A DNA stretch of 8,711 nucleotides from CAYIYO01 sp964367715 (GCA_964367715.1 CAYIYO010000065.1:1-8711); one strand, 5' to 3'. Shown: positions 1 through 7,102, counted from the stretch's first letter. The notes: generated from the sequence alone by a model not told the origin. A program made the numbers and translations.

Positions 1-68
1 AATTTATTTTATAGCTTGACGCGTATGCGCGGCAGCGATGAAAAACTTATGACCGGTTACAAACATAT
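1..68. other. Intergenic tail downstream of the protease gene
   Basis: No gene is visible here. It lies just beyond the stop codon of the minus-strand protease. The only notable content is GCTTGACGCG at 14-23, a 10-mer that recurs exactly at 6985-6994 inside the mini-hairpin element between rpmF and plsX. It is followed by a weak 4-bp hairpin (CGCG 20-23 with CGCG 28-31). There is no clear hairpin plus T-run that would terminate the protease transcript. Confidence 0.4.
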
Positions 69-2990
69 TCAAATTTTAGGGAAATAAGAGGGTGTGGTTT
101 TTCCGCTAAATGTGCTCATCTTGCGGAGTTCATTAACATTTTGTAGAGGAATAAAATGGAGAGACTCTTCGTTAGAGATTACACCATTAATTAGAACTGC
201 CAGGCGACGCTTATTGTTTTTATTTAGTACTTTTTTTACCAATAAAAGAAAGCGCTCGTAGTCGAGTGTTTTTAGCGCTTCAATGCGTTGATTATACCAT
301 CCAAAATCTGCTTCGTATTCAAATGCCAATGTATTGAGAAGAATTCCCATTTCATTCAATGTGGTCGCTGGCTTGGATAGCTTTGTGATCAAGGCTGCTT
401 TAATTTTTTCGAATCGTTCTTTAGGAAGAGCGCTCGTTTCTAATTCTTGTAAAAAAGATTCAATGAAGAGCTCAAAGCGCGCAAGAAGGTCGCGCGGCAT
501 ATGTGTGTTGGATTGCACAATGAAAAAAGTGAAGAGATGTCTGTCGAGCTCTTGCGCTGTCGAAAAAACGATATAGCCTGTTTGCTGACGTGTGCGCAAT
601 TCATTAAAGAAAGGTTCAGAAAGTGCCTGTGCCAAAACTTCCTGCGCGGCATAGCTTTCGATACTAAAGGGAAGGGTTTCGATCGCAAGAAGTGCGGCAT
701 TGCCTTGTGCAGCTGTCTTTGCTTCGATCATAAACGGACCTTTATCAGACGGAAGGTTGATGATGGCACGTGGATCTTTATTTTCAGCAGTGTAGAAAGC
801 GCTTGTGGCAAAACTATTAAAAAGGTTATCTGCCATCAGTGTTGCATCGGATCCTTTGATATTTCCGAAAATCGTTCCTTCGATGTAAACAGTAGAAAAG
901 ATATTTTTTGCATATTCTTGGAAAGAGTCCATCGTGAGGTCCCGTAGGGCAACGGCTTTATCTCCGTTAAGTGTGAACTCTTTGTTTAAAATGCTTTTAA
1001 GGAGTTCTGATGCCTGTTCCCAGGGTTTATCCATCGAGGCATTCATATACTCTCTTAGAAGCATTTCCTTATAGACAGCGAATTTATTCAGGGGCAAAGT
1101 GCCATTGTGAATTGCGTCGTTCAGAGTTTTTAAAAGGGTGTCGGCTGTTTCGCTATAGCCCTGTACCGTTAAGCGGATTCCATTATTTTCTCTTTTTACT
1201 TCATAGTCGAATCCCGCCATCTGCGCCGGGTAACTATAAGGAGAAAAGGCGTCGTTCAATGCTTTGACATAGAGATCGGCAAGCACGACTTTTGTCGGAT
1301 CGCCGGCAGTGACTTGTGGTGTTAATAAAAGGAATGTCATCGAGACTTTCGGGACGCGAAAAGTGGTATCTTCTGCCGTATAGACGATCCCTCGCTCGCT
1401 TTTTTTTGCTATCGTTGGAGCAGGAAGGATAGAGGATAAGGGAGTTGAGGCTGTTTCAATCAACGTAAGGTTTTTTGGAATGAATGGATTTTCGTTTGGG
1501 AGAGTGATGGCAGGATTGGGCTCAGCACGTCTCCATTCGGTTAGGGTGGAGTCGGGAATCGACTGAATAGCATAAGGGACTTGAAGCCGCTCTTCTTTTT
1601 CATCAAATAAAATTTTTGTTTCTGACGAGGGCGCAAGTAGATAATAGTGCGCACGCTCAGGAGTGAGCTCTGCAATTAAAGTGTTGATTGCGTCAGCGTC
1701 GTAGCGTTGGACGATTTTCGATTGTTCTGGATAGGTCGCGAGTGCTTCATCATTTAGTTGCATGCCATTTGTCATCAAGATCATAAATAGTTTTTCACGT
1801 TGCTGATAGTTGTAATTAATGGTTTGAACTTGTTGAATCTCCTTAAAAATAGTTTCTGGAACACCTGTTTTTTTAAGGAGTGCCAGAGTTTGAAAACAGG
1901 TAAGGATGACGTTGTTTACATCAGTAAGGCCTTTTTCTGTGAGTCCAATCTCCAAAAATAATTCGACATTTTGACCTCCCAACTTTGATCCCCCGCAGCT
2001 AAGAGAATCTGCAAGTTTTTGTCTTTTGAGTTCGGCAAGAATGCTTTCCTGGCCTTCGTGACCAAGGACATGACACAAGAGAGAGTCGGGTTTTGTCTCT
2101 TTCATCTCGGCAAAAGCAGGAGGAAGCTCCCAAACAAGAAGAAGCTTGCGCACATCTTTAATGGGTTCGATGTAGACGATTTTTCCTTTCATCGTATGCG
2201 CTGTGGACGGCTCTATGCTGGTAAATTCCTGTTTGTTGCGATTCACAATCGCACTGAAATCGTTGACAACCAATTGCTCTAGCTCTTTGAGAGGAAGGGG
2301 AGAGACAATCATGAGTCGCATTAAATTTGCAGAATAATTTTCGTTATACCATGTGCGAAGCGCTTCTTGTGTCGTATTAAGAAGGGATTTACTATTTCCC
2401 ATTCCAAAGCGTTGGTTGGGATGCTGAGGATTCGCCAATGCCTTGTGTACGTACAGCATGCGGATGTCGTCGCTTTCTAAATTTTTCGCATACTCCTGAT
2501 CGATGGCGCGAAGTTCGCGTGATACTCCGGAAGGATTAAATAGAGGATCTTTAAAAAAGGAAGAAAAGCGATCGAGTCCTTCTTCAAGCGCATTGTTGTT
2601 AATAGTAAAGGCGTAGCTTGTGTAGACATTGGTTGTAAAGGCGTTCATCTCTCCGCCGTGATCTGAAACATACCGTTGGAAGTCGCCTTCAATCGGATAC
2701 TGTGTTGTCCCTAGAAAAAGCATGTGCTCAAGAAAATGTGCCATTCCTGGATGTTCCGCAGGATCGTTCCAGCTTCCCACGCGCATTGAAAGAACAGCGC
2801 CCGATTTTTCTGTTTGGGGATCGGAGATAAGATACGCTTCCAATCCATTATCTAGACGCAGCTTAAGAGTTTTTCGATCTGCCAGCGAAGGCGTTAGGAT
2901 CTCAATCGTGCGCTGATCTTCAATCACTGTTGCAGCAGATAAAATATTTAAAGAAAAGCAAGTGAGGAGGGGAAGAAGGATCGATTTCAT
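69..2990 (-). CDS. ptr: Secreted M16 (insulinase/pitrilysin) family zinc protease
   Basis: A 973-residue M16A metallopeptidase, close to the length of pitrilysin and insulin-degrading enzyme (about 960-1020). The inverted zinc motif HFLEH is at residues 85-89, where H85 and H89 bind zinc and E88 is the catalytic base. The third ligand fits E166 in the DQEY context, the same 81-residue spacing from the first His as I recall for E. coli pitrilysin. The C-terminal half carries the degenerate, non-catalytic repeats of the family. The start was placed at 2990 because the protein then opens with MKSILLPLLTCF and a Sec-type signal peptide ending near LSAA, with AAAGG just upstream. The longer frame from 3062 would add 24 residues, overlap the acyltransferase gene and lack a ribosome site. 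Only 25 bases separate it from the upstream acyltransferase stop, so the two are probably cotranscribed. It probably degrades peptides in the periplasm. The order matches C. trachomatis CT806 (from memory). Confidence 0.93.
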   Translation of the reverse strand: MKSILLPLLTCFSLNILSAATVIEDQRTIEILTPSLADRKTLKLRLDNGLEAYLISDPQTEKSGAVLSMRVGSWNDPAEHPGMAHFLEHMLFLGTTQYPIEGDFQRYVSDHGGEMNAFTTNVYTSYAFTINNNALEEGLDRFSSFFKDPLFNPSGVSRELRAIDQEYAKNLESDDIRMLYVHKALANPQHPNQRFGMGNSKSLLNTTQEALRTWYNENYSANLMRLMIVSPLPLKELEQLVVNDFSAIVNRNKQEFTSIEPSTAHTMKGKIVYIEPIKDVRKLLLVWELPPAFAEMKETKPDSLLCHVLGHEGQESILAELKRQKLADSLSCGGSKLGGQNVELFLEIGLTEKGLTDVNNVILTCFQTLALLKKTGVPETIFKEIQQVQTINYNYQQREKLFMILMTNGMQLNDEALATYPEQSKIVQRYDADAINTLIAELTPERAHYYLLAPSSETKILFDEKEERLQVPYAIQSIPDSTLTEWRRAEPNPAITLPNENPFIPKNLTLIETASTPLSSILPAPTIAKKSERGIVYTAEDTTFRVPKVSMTFLLLTPQVTAGDPTKVVLADLYVKALNDAFSPYSYPAQMAGFDYEVKRENNGIRLTVQGYSETADTLLKTLNDAIHNGTLPLNKFAVYKEMLLREYMNASMDKPWEQASELLKSILNKEFTLNGDKAVALRDLTMDSFQEYAKNIFSTVYIEGTIFGNIKGSDATLMADNLFNSFATSAFYTAENKDPRAIINLPSDKGPFMIEAKTAAQGNAALLAIETLPFSIESYAAQEVLAQALSEPFFNELRTRQQTGYIVFSTAQELDRHLFTFFIVQSNTHMPRDLLARFELFIESFLQELETSALPKERFEKIKAALITKLSKPATTLNEMGILLNTLAFEYEADFGWYNQRIEALKTLDYERFLLLVKKVLNKNNKRRLAVLINGVISNEESLHFIPLQNVNELRKMSTFSGKTTPSYFPKI

Positions 2991-3015
2991 AAGGCCTTTG
3001 AGGAGATAATATTTT

Positions 3016-4023
3016 TTAATTTTTTCGGTCAATGTAAGGAGGAGGAAAGTTTTGCTGAACAATATTCCAAATGTATTTTGCTCTTAGTTTACGTTGTGTT
3101 TTTTTGTCAACTTCTTCCATGCCAGGAATCGACTCCATTTCGATCTCTTTGTCGAAAACAAGGTGAACAGGTGCACATTGAGCAAGGCGGCGCTCTCCTA
3201 GTTCCTTTTCTATTGTGTTAGGAGGGGGAAGCAGATGATGGGTCGCCAGCGTTAAAGGATAAAAATGGGTGGGACGTTGCGACTGCTTTGCAATTAAGCG
3301 GAAAAGCTCGATACTTTGTGGATCAAACGGAGCGATAATAAGAGTTCCATCTTCACCTAATCGATCCCTTCCACCGCTGGGAGCCACATAAATGCATTTT
3401 CCGCCCTCTGTAAAAAGCTCTTTCATCTTTCTCATGACGCGCTGGTTGTGTAGCAGCTTTTCTTCTTTTTGTTCAGGAGGAAATTCCACATATTTTTTCG
3501 AGTAGATGCAAAGGAGGTTGCATCCCATGCTAAGGGGAACTGCAAGGGGATCGGCTGTGACGCGGTTGCCCGCAACAAAAATCATTTCTTCTGTCAACTT
3601 AGGATGGGTACGATCTAACAGTAGACTAATGATTTGAGGATCAGGTTCTGTTTGGTGATTACCAAAAAGGACGACATTATGCCCACGTGCAATCTGTTCG
3701 ACAATTTTGTCTACATAGGCAAGCCCTACGACTTTCGACTCTTTAAAGATGATCAAAGGATGAATGAATTGCTGTCCAAAGCGAAAGTAATCGAAAGGAG
3801 TGCGCACCCCGCGATGATAAGGAGGAAACAGGAAAGGCTGTTCGAGCTGTCTTTCAATGCAGGTGAGATATTGGACAAAGAGGGACGAATATTCCATGAT
3901 TCGTTTTCCTTGCGACGAAAGGGCTTCTCGGTAGCTTTCATAGAAATTTTGAAGAATGTACGCGATCTTTGCGGTGATCTTACCTTCTTCTTTCGAAGCC
4001 TTCAGGCGTTCCATGAAATCCAT
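3016..4023 (-). CDS. plsB: Plant-type glycerol-3-phosphate acyltransferase (acyl-ACP dependent)
   Basis: A 335-residue soluble-looking acyltransferase that should esterify the sn-1 position of glycerol-3-phosphate, the first step of phospholipid synthesis. It resembles chloroplast ATS1 rather than the large E. coli PlsB. The catalytic HX4D motif is NHQTEPD, with H123 and D128. It is followed by FVAGNRVTADPL (149-160), SMGCNLLCIYSKK (165-177) and APSGGRDR (214-221), then an FDP motif at 233-235. R219 and R221 correspond to the phosphate-binding arginines of the squash enzyme. No transmembrane segment is apparent. The start at 4023 is preceded by AAAGGGA at a normal distance; a second Met three codons on is possible. 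It is annotated plsB in Chlamydia (CT807) and, as I recall, called plsE in biochemical work. It sits directly upstream of the M16 protease. Confidence 0.93.
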   Translation of the reverse strand: MDFMERLKASKEEGKITAKIAYILQNFYESYREALSSQGKRIMEYSSLFVQYLTCIERQLEQPFLFPPYHRGVRTPFDYFRFGQQFIHPLIIFKESKVVGLAYVDKIVEQIARGHNVVLFGNHQTEPDPQIISLLLDRTHPKLTEEMIFVAGNRVTADPLAVPLSMGCNLLCIYSKKYVEFPPEQKEEKLLHNQRVMRKMKELFTEGGKCIYVAPSGGRDRLGEDGTLIIAPFDPQSIELFRLIAKQSQRPTHFYPLTLATHHLLPPPNTIEKELGERRLAQCAPVHLVFDKEIEMESIPGMEEVDKKTQRKLRAKYIWNIVQQNFPPPYIDRKN

Positions 4024-4056
4024 TCTTTTCCCTTTGTCAAAACATAGTATTTCATT

Positions 4057-4123
4057 TTACCAAAGAGATCAGAGAGAGCATAGAGATCCACTAACGAAAA
4101 AATCTCTCTGTTCTCTGTGGTAA
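4057..4123. repeat. Imperfect inverted repeat (hairpin) beside the assembly gap
   Basis: Bases 4057-4077 are the reverse complement of 4103-4123 at 19 of 21 positions, leaving a loop of about 25 bases. The arms are purine-rich (AGAGATCAGAGAGA) and pyrimidine-rich (TCTCTCTGTTCTCTG). On the plus strand a T-rich stretch follows (4123-4139), which looks terminator-like, but no plus-strand gene is seen upstream. On the minus strand, where rng to plsB transcription would run, no T-run follows the stem. The gap begins 16 bases later, so this may be the edge of a longer repeat that the assembly could not cross. Confidence 0.6.
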
Positions 4124-4139
4124 TTTTTTATGTTTTTAT

Positions 4140-4239
4140 NNNNNNNNNNNNNNNNNNNNNNNNNNNNNNNNNNNNNNNNNNNNNNNNNNNNNNNNNNNNN
4201 NNNNNNNNNNNNNNNNNNNNNNNNNNNNNNNNNNNNNNN
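4140..4239. other. Assembly gap: exactly 100 N
   Basis: One hundred consecutive N, the conventional placeholder for a scaffold gap of unknown length. The real distance between the RNase gene and the acyltransferase gene is therefore unknown, and a gene, RNA or repeat could be missing. Any frame crossing it is meaningless. Confidence 0.97.
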
Positions 4240-4243
4240 TACA

Positions 4244-5785
4244 TCACTCTTCAATTAAAGCATTATTGATCGTTGAATAAAATTGGAATTCATTCACATG
4301 GACACTGTCATTAGGTTCAAACACAAGATGCGCATTTAAACCTTCTGCCAACTCCAATAAAAATCCTTTATCGATGACATTGAGATAATGATCGAGTTCA
4401 GGATGTAATACAAGTTTGATTCCAAATTGTTCTTTGCATTTGATCACTTTCTTTAACGCACGTTCAATATCGATCGAGACGCTTTCATGCGACTTTACCA
4501 TTCCTGTACCAGAGCAGTACGGGCAGTTAGTGAAGACGGTCTGATGCAAGCTTCCGCGGTGGCGTTGGCGCGTCATTTCCACAAGTCCAAACTCGCTCAT
4601 TCCCAAAATCGTACATTTTGCGGAGTCGTCTTTCATGCACTCTTTTAAACGTTCCAACACACGGCGCTGGTTTTTACGTAGGCGCATGTCGATGAAGTCG
4701 CAAATGATCAAGCCGCCAATATTGCGCAAACGCAGCTGGCGTGCGATCTCTTCTGCGGCTTCCATATTGATGCGAACGAGGGACTCTTCGACATCCGCTT
4801 CGGAGTTGCTGTTTGTGCTGCGGCCGGAGTTGACGTCGATCGTATGCATTGCCTCAGTACGATCAAAGAAGAGGTAGCCTCCGCTATTCAACCAGATCTT
4901 GCGGCGTAACGATTTTTCGATTTCGCGCTCGACGTTAAAGCGTTCGTACATCGGAGATTTATCACGATAGTATTCTAAGCGTAATGCGAGGTGCTCTCCG
5001 CCGTAGCGTGTAAATAATTTTTTGCAATAAAGGAAGGTTTGGTAGTCATCGATGAGGATGCGGTCATAACGGCGGTCAATCGCTGTCAACATCGCCCGTT
5101 TGATCAGTCCTGACTCTTCAAAAAGCAGGGTGGGCCCCGACGAATTTTGGAATCCATCTTGAATATTTTGCCAGTTATTTAATAGCTCTGTCGCTTCTTC
5201 AATCAGTTGCTCTTTTGAAGCCAACGCACTAGCTGTTCGGCAAATAAGTCCCATGTCTTGAGGCATCTCAAAGGAACGGATCAATTTTTTTAGTCTGTCC
5301 CGTGCGCCTTTGTCTTCGATTTTACGCGAAACGCCACGATGTGACGAGTTAGGGAGAAGGACAAGGTAACGTCCCGCGACAGAGATGTTGCACGTTAAGC
5401 GTGCGCCTTTATTTCCAATCGGCTCTTTGACGACCTGGACAAGTACTGGTTGTTCGGGTTTTAAAAGCTGCTCGATGTCCATGTTTTTTGAAGTTTTCTC
5501 TGCGGCTTCTGGAGCATCCATGTCAAATTGGATTCCATACAGCTCTTCTAGCTTCTTCGTGTTTTCGATAATATCCGAGATGTGGATGAAGCCGTTTTCG
5601 TTTTCGCCGATGTCGATAAATGCCGATTGGATGTTATGTAAAATGTTTTTTACATAACCCCGGTAGATGTTTCCAGTTAGCTGGCGCTCTTTTTTTCGTT
5701 CCACAACGAGGTCGTGGAGAAGTCCGTTTTTTAGGCGGGCGTAGCGAATTTCTTTTGATTCGATATTAAGAAGAATCTCTTCCAT
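4244..5785 (-). CDS. rng: Ribonuclease E/G family endoribonuclease (RNase G-like)
   Basis: A 513-residue RNase E/G catalytic protein, near the length of E. coli RNase G (489) and without the long disordered tail of RNase E. It would cut single-stranded RNA in rRNA 5' maturation and mRNA decay. An S1-type RNA-binding domain spans roughly residues 36-130, including GNIYRGYVK and SAFIDIGENENGFIH, with a short acidic insert. The magnesium-binding catalytic aspartates are D317 in HTIDVNSG and D363 in ICDFIDM. The zinc-link motif CPYCSGTG at 421-428 supplies the two cysteines that bridge subunits. The start at 5785 (MEEILLNIESKEIRYA) aligns with the usual RNase G N-terminus and has AGGA eight bases upstream. 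A frame extending to 5845 would add 20 residues with no family similarity. It is divergent from the yceD gene and corresponds to the chlamydial gene labelled cafE (CT808, from memory). Confidence 0.95.
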   Translation of the reverse strand: MEEILLNIESKEIRYARLKNGLLHDLVVERKKERQLTGNIYRGYVKNILHNIQSAFIDIGENENGFIHISDIIENTKKLEELYGIQFDMDAPEAAEKTSKNMDIEQLLKPEQPVLVQVVKEPIGNKGARLTCNISVAGRYLVLLPNSSHRGVSRKIEDKGARDRLKKLIRSFEMPQDMGLICRTASALASKEQLIEEATELLNNWQNIQDGFQNSSGPTLLFEESGLIKRAMLTAIDRRYDRILIDDYQTFLYCKKLFTRYGGEHLALRLEYYRDKSPMYERFNVEREIEKSLRRKIWLNSGGYLFFDRTEAMHTIDVNSGRSTNSNSEADVEESLVRINMEAAEEIARQLRLRNIGGLIICDFIDMRLRKNQRRVLERLKECMKDDSAKCTILGMSEFGLVEMTRQRHRGSLHQTVFTNCPYCSGTGMVKSHESVSIDIERALKKVIKCKEQFGIKLVLHPELDHYLNVIDKGFLLELAEGLNAHLVFEPNDSVHVNEFQFYSTINNALIEE

Positions 5786-5850
5786 GAGGGGTCCTATGCG
5801 TTTATTGTATATGGTTGAAAGAGTGTGCAGGGTATAAAAGGGCATGATGA

Positions 5851-5880
5851 CGAAGAAATATTTAAAAAATATCTTTTTCG
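5851..5880. repeat. AT-rich imperfect hairpin upstream of the RNase gene
   Basis: CGAAGAAATATTT at 5851-5863 pairs with 5867-5880 to give a 13-bp stem with one G-T wobble, a bulged C at 5873 and a 3-base loop. The 10-mer GAAATATTTA at 5855-5864 recurs in the same orientation at 5887-5896. It lies 66 bases upstream of the RNase start and could be an operator or part of a 5' untranslated region; nothing proves either. Confidence 0.4.
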
Positions 5881-5918
5881 CAACACGAAATATTTAGAGA
5901 TAATCCCATCGCTAGGAT

Positions 5919-5967
5919 TATACCAAGGAGCAGCTTAAATTCAAAATTTAAGCTGCTCCTTGGTATA
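5919..5967. repeat. Perfect 23-bp palindrome with TATACCA / TGGTATA ends
   Basis: Bases 5919-5941 are an exact reverse complement of 5945-5967, with a 3-base loop (CAA). The arm reads TATACCAAGGAGCAGC followed by TTAAATT. It lies between two divergent genes, so it does not follow the 3' end of any visible gene, and no T-run follows. Its ends match those of the longer hairpin at 7012-7084: 17 of the first 22 arm bases are identical, and the five differences are balanced in the opposite arm. That makes it one of two copies of a palindromic repeat family in this window. Confidence 0.9.
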
Positions 5968-5998
5968 GAAAAATAACGAACTTTATGAGCCCTGCAGC

Positions 5999-6061
5999 TC
6001 TTTTTAAAGGGAAGCACCTAGAGAGTGAGTTAACGCCAATAGTTACTGCTCTTTAAAAAGA
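5999..6061. other. Folded segment closed by an 11-bp inverted repeat (possible RNA)
   Basis: TCTTTTTAAAG at 5999-6009 is exactly complementary to CTTTAAAAAGA at 6051-6061. Inside lies a shorter imperfect pairing (AGTTAAC around 6028-6034 with GTTACT around 6042-6047). The nested form resembles a structured RNA or a 5' untranslated element, but no known RNA family was recognised and no promoter or terminator is clear. Confidence 0.3.
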
Positions 6062-6189
6062 CCTTGTGACGGTATCATAATCGATTTTATCGATGCGAGC
6101 AAGGATAAATAGACCTCTTTTTGCTTTTGTTTAATGTAAGAAAATATTTTATGTTTAGTACTGCCTTTTTCCTAGATAAAAATCCTGTA

Positions 6190-6217
6190 TTGCTTTAAAG
6201 TTAGAGCGTTCTATCAT
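6190..6217 (+). promoter_or_regulatory. Candidate main-sigma promoter for yceD-rpmF
   Basis: TTGCTT at 6190-6195 and TATCAT at 6212-6217 are 16 bases apart, a fair match to the -35 and -10 boxes. Transcription would begin near 6224, leaving a short leader of about 14 bases before the ATG at 6238. Only a weak AGG (6224-6226) serves as a ribosome site. This is inferred from consensus alone. Confidence 0.4.
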
Positions 6218-6237
6218 ATTTTTAGGCAATTGTTATT

Positions 6238-6717
6238 ATGGATGAGTTATTTAAAATTTACGTCGAACAGTTAAAAAGCGGCACCACTGAGGAAATCTCA
6301 GCCACTTTCCCCTGCGACTTCATCGAACAAAAAGATGAAGAACTCGCCTTCGACAGCCCCGTTGTGGTCACAGGACAAGCTTACCTTGCCGATCAAGAAC
6401 TCATCCTCCATTTCGATATCCACACCTCAATCGAAATGCCGTGCTCCATCTGCAACGAACCCGTAAGACGTCCAATAGAAATCACCAACTTCTATCACGC
6501 AGAAGAGCTAGAAAAAATAAAAACAGGAATCTTCTGTTACAACGAAATCGTCAGAGATGCTCTCTTACTTGAAGCCCCTCACTTCATCGAATGTTGCAAC
6601 GGAAAATGCCCTGCAAGAAAAGAATACGACCGTTTCTTTCACCAGCCGGCTGCAGAAGAAAGTCCTGCCCTCGAAGAGGGGGGCTACCAGCCGTTTAAAG
6701 ATTTGAATTTATTATGA
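6238..6717 (+). CDS. yceD: YceD/DUF177 family protein
   Basis: A 159-residue protein of the YceD (DUF177) family, recognised by its position before rpmF and plsX and by its cysteines. A CxxC pair at C69 and C72 (MPCSICNEPV) and a second cluster at C119, C120 and C124 (IECCNGKCP) fit a small metal-binding fold. The family is widespread in bacteria and plastids, and plant members have been linked to 23S rRNA accumulation, so a role in large-subunit ribosome assembly beside L32 is reasonable. The exact function is unknown. The tail (about 135-159) is acidic and probably flexible. The ATG is the first in frame; its ribosome site is weak, which fits the very short predicted leader. The stop is 17 bases before rpmF. 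It corresponds to CT809 in C. trachomatis, from memory. Confidence 0.88.
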   Translation: MDELFKIYVEQLKSGTTEEISATFPCDFIEQKDEELAFDSPVVVTGQAYLADQELILHFDIHTSIEMPCSICNEPVRRPIEITNFYHAEELEKIKTGIFCYNEIVRDALLLEAPHFIECCNGKCPARKEYDRFFHQPAAEESPALEEGGYQPFKDLNLL

Positions 6718-6734
6718 TTTAAGGAGTTTACAAC

Positions 6735-6920
6735 ATGCCAGTACCACGCAATAGACACTCGAACGCAAGAAAAAATTCTAAGCGTTCACACCATGCAAAA
6801 AAACCTAAAGCATCCCTAAAATGCAGCAACTGTGAAGCTCCAAAACGCCCACATACACTTTGCAGCTCATGCGGCGCTTATGGAAATGGTCTCGTTTACG
6901 CAGTAGCAACAAGCGAATAA
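6735..6920 (+). CDS. rpmF: Ribosomal protein bL32
   Basis: A 61-residue basic protein starting MPVPRNRHSNARKNSKRSHH, the standard L32 N-terminus (MAVP in many bacteria). It has a zinc ribbon made of C30 and C33 (CSNC) and C43 and C46 (CSSC), so it is the zinc-binding form, and ends with the usual CGAYGNGLVY segment. It is part of the 50S subunit. AAGGAG at 6721-6726 lies eight bases before the ATG, a strong ribosome site that fits a highly expressed gene. It closely follows yceD and is probably cotranscribed with it. Downstream, plsX would normally be close, but here a 200-bp repeat element intervenes. Confidence 0.97.
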   Translation: MPVPRNRHSNARKNSKRSHHAKKPKASLKCSNCEAPKRPHTLCSSCGAYGNGLVYAVATSE

Positions 6921-6953
6921 GACGGGTCAACAGTCGGCTAAATAATGTGAAGT

Positions 6954-6971
6954 GCGGCGATTTGACGCCGC
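6954..6971 (+). repeat. Mini-hairpin H1 (loop ATTTGA)
   Basis: GCGGCG (6954-6959) pairs with CGCCGC (6966-6971) around the 6-base loop ATTTGA. It is the first of four related mini-hairpins and has the most divergent loop. Confidence 0.8.
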
Positions 6972-6977
6972 TTTGAT

Positions 6978-6997
6978 GATCGCGGCTTGACGCGATC
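6978..6997 (+). repeat. Mini-hairpin H2 (loop GCTTGA)
   Basis: GATCGCG (6978-6984) pairs with CGCGATC (6991-6997) around the loop GCTTGA. The stem differs from H1, with both arms changed together, while the loop is nearly the same. Confidence 0.8.
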
Positions 6998-7011
6998 TTA
7001 GAATAGACTTC

Positions 7012-7084
7012 TATACCACGGTTCAGGTAAATTTTGGCATTTTGGCTGAGTCAAAATGTCAAAATTTACCTGAACCGTGGTATA
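7012..7084. repeat. Central 33-bp hairpin with TATACCA / TGGTATA ends
   Basis: Bases 7012-7044 are complementary to 7052-7084 at 32 of 33 positions. The exception (G at 7037) can pair as G-U. The loop is seven bases (GCTGAGT), partly able to pair. The arm begins TATACCACGGTTCAGG. No T-run follows, so it is not a classic intrinsic terminator. It is the longer relative of the palindrome at 5919-5967. Confidence 0.9.
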
Positions 7085-7102
7085 ACACGTTAATAGGCCT
7101 GG

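Larger units (their letters stand above)
5786..6237. other. Divergent intergenic region rich in inverted repeats
   Basis: This stretch separates the minus-strand RNase gene from the plus-strand yceD gene. No convincing gene or tRNA is visible. It holds, in order, a 13-bp imperfect hairpin (5851-5880), a perfect 23-bp palindrome (5919-5967), a further folded segment closed by an 11-bp inverted repeat (5999-6061), an ATCGAT-TTT-ATCGAT repeat (6080-6094) and a candidate promoter for yceD. Promoters for both genes must lie here, so the palindromes sit on the 5' side of both genes. Confidence 0.7.

Noticed and set aside
501..947. A 148-codon plus-strand frame inside the protease gene
   Set aside because: It is antisense to a gene with strong family motifs and has no recognisable domain. 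The same applies to the other frames opposite the protease, GPAT and RNase genes.
2991..3062. A longer N-terminus for the M16 protease, starting at 3062
   Set aside because: It overlaps the acyltransferase gene, has no ribosome site and would put 24 residues in front of a clear signal peptide.
4069..4254. A minus-strand frame running through the gap
   Set aside because: Most of it is N, so it is an artefact of the placeholder and no protein can be inferred.
5786..5845. A longer N-terminus for the RNase, starting at 5845
   Set aside because: The added 20 residues do not look like the family; the start at 5785 aligns with RNase G and has AGGA upstream.
5999..6061. A tRNA, 4.5S RNA or 6S RNA in the divergent region
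   Set aside because: No cloverleaf, CCA end, or conserved SRP tetraloop context was found, and the fold is too short for 6S RNA.
7012..7084. Reading the central hairpin as the rho-independent terminator of rpmF
   Set aside because: No T-run follows either arm, and its relative at 5919-5967 lies where no gene ends, so a repeat family explains both better.
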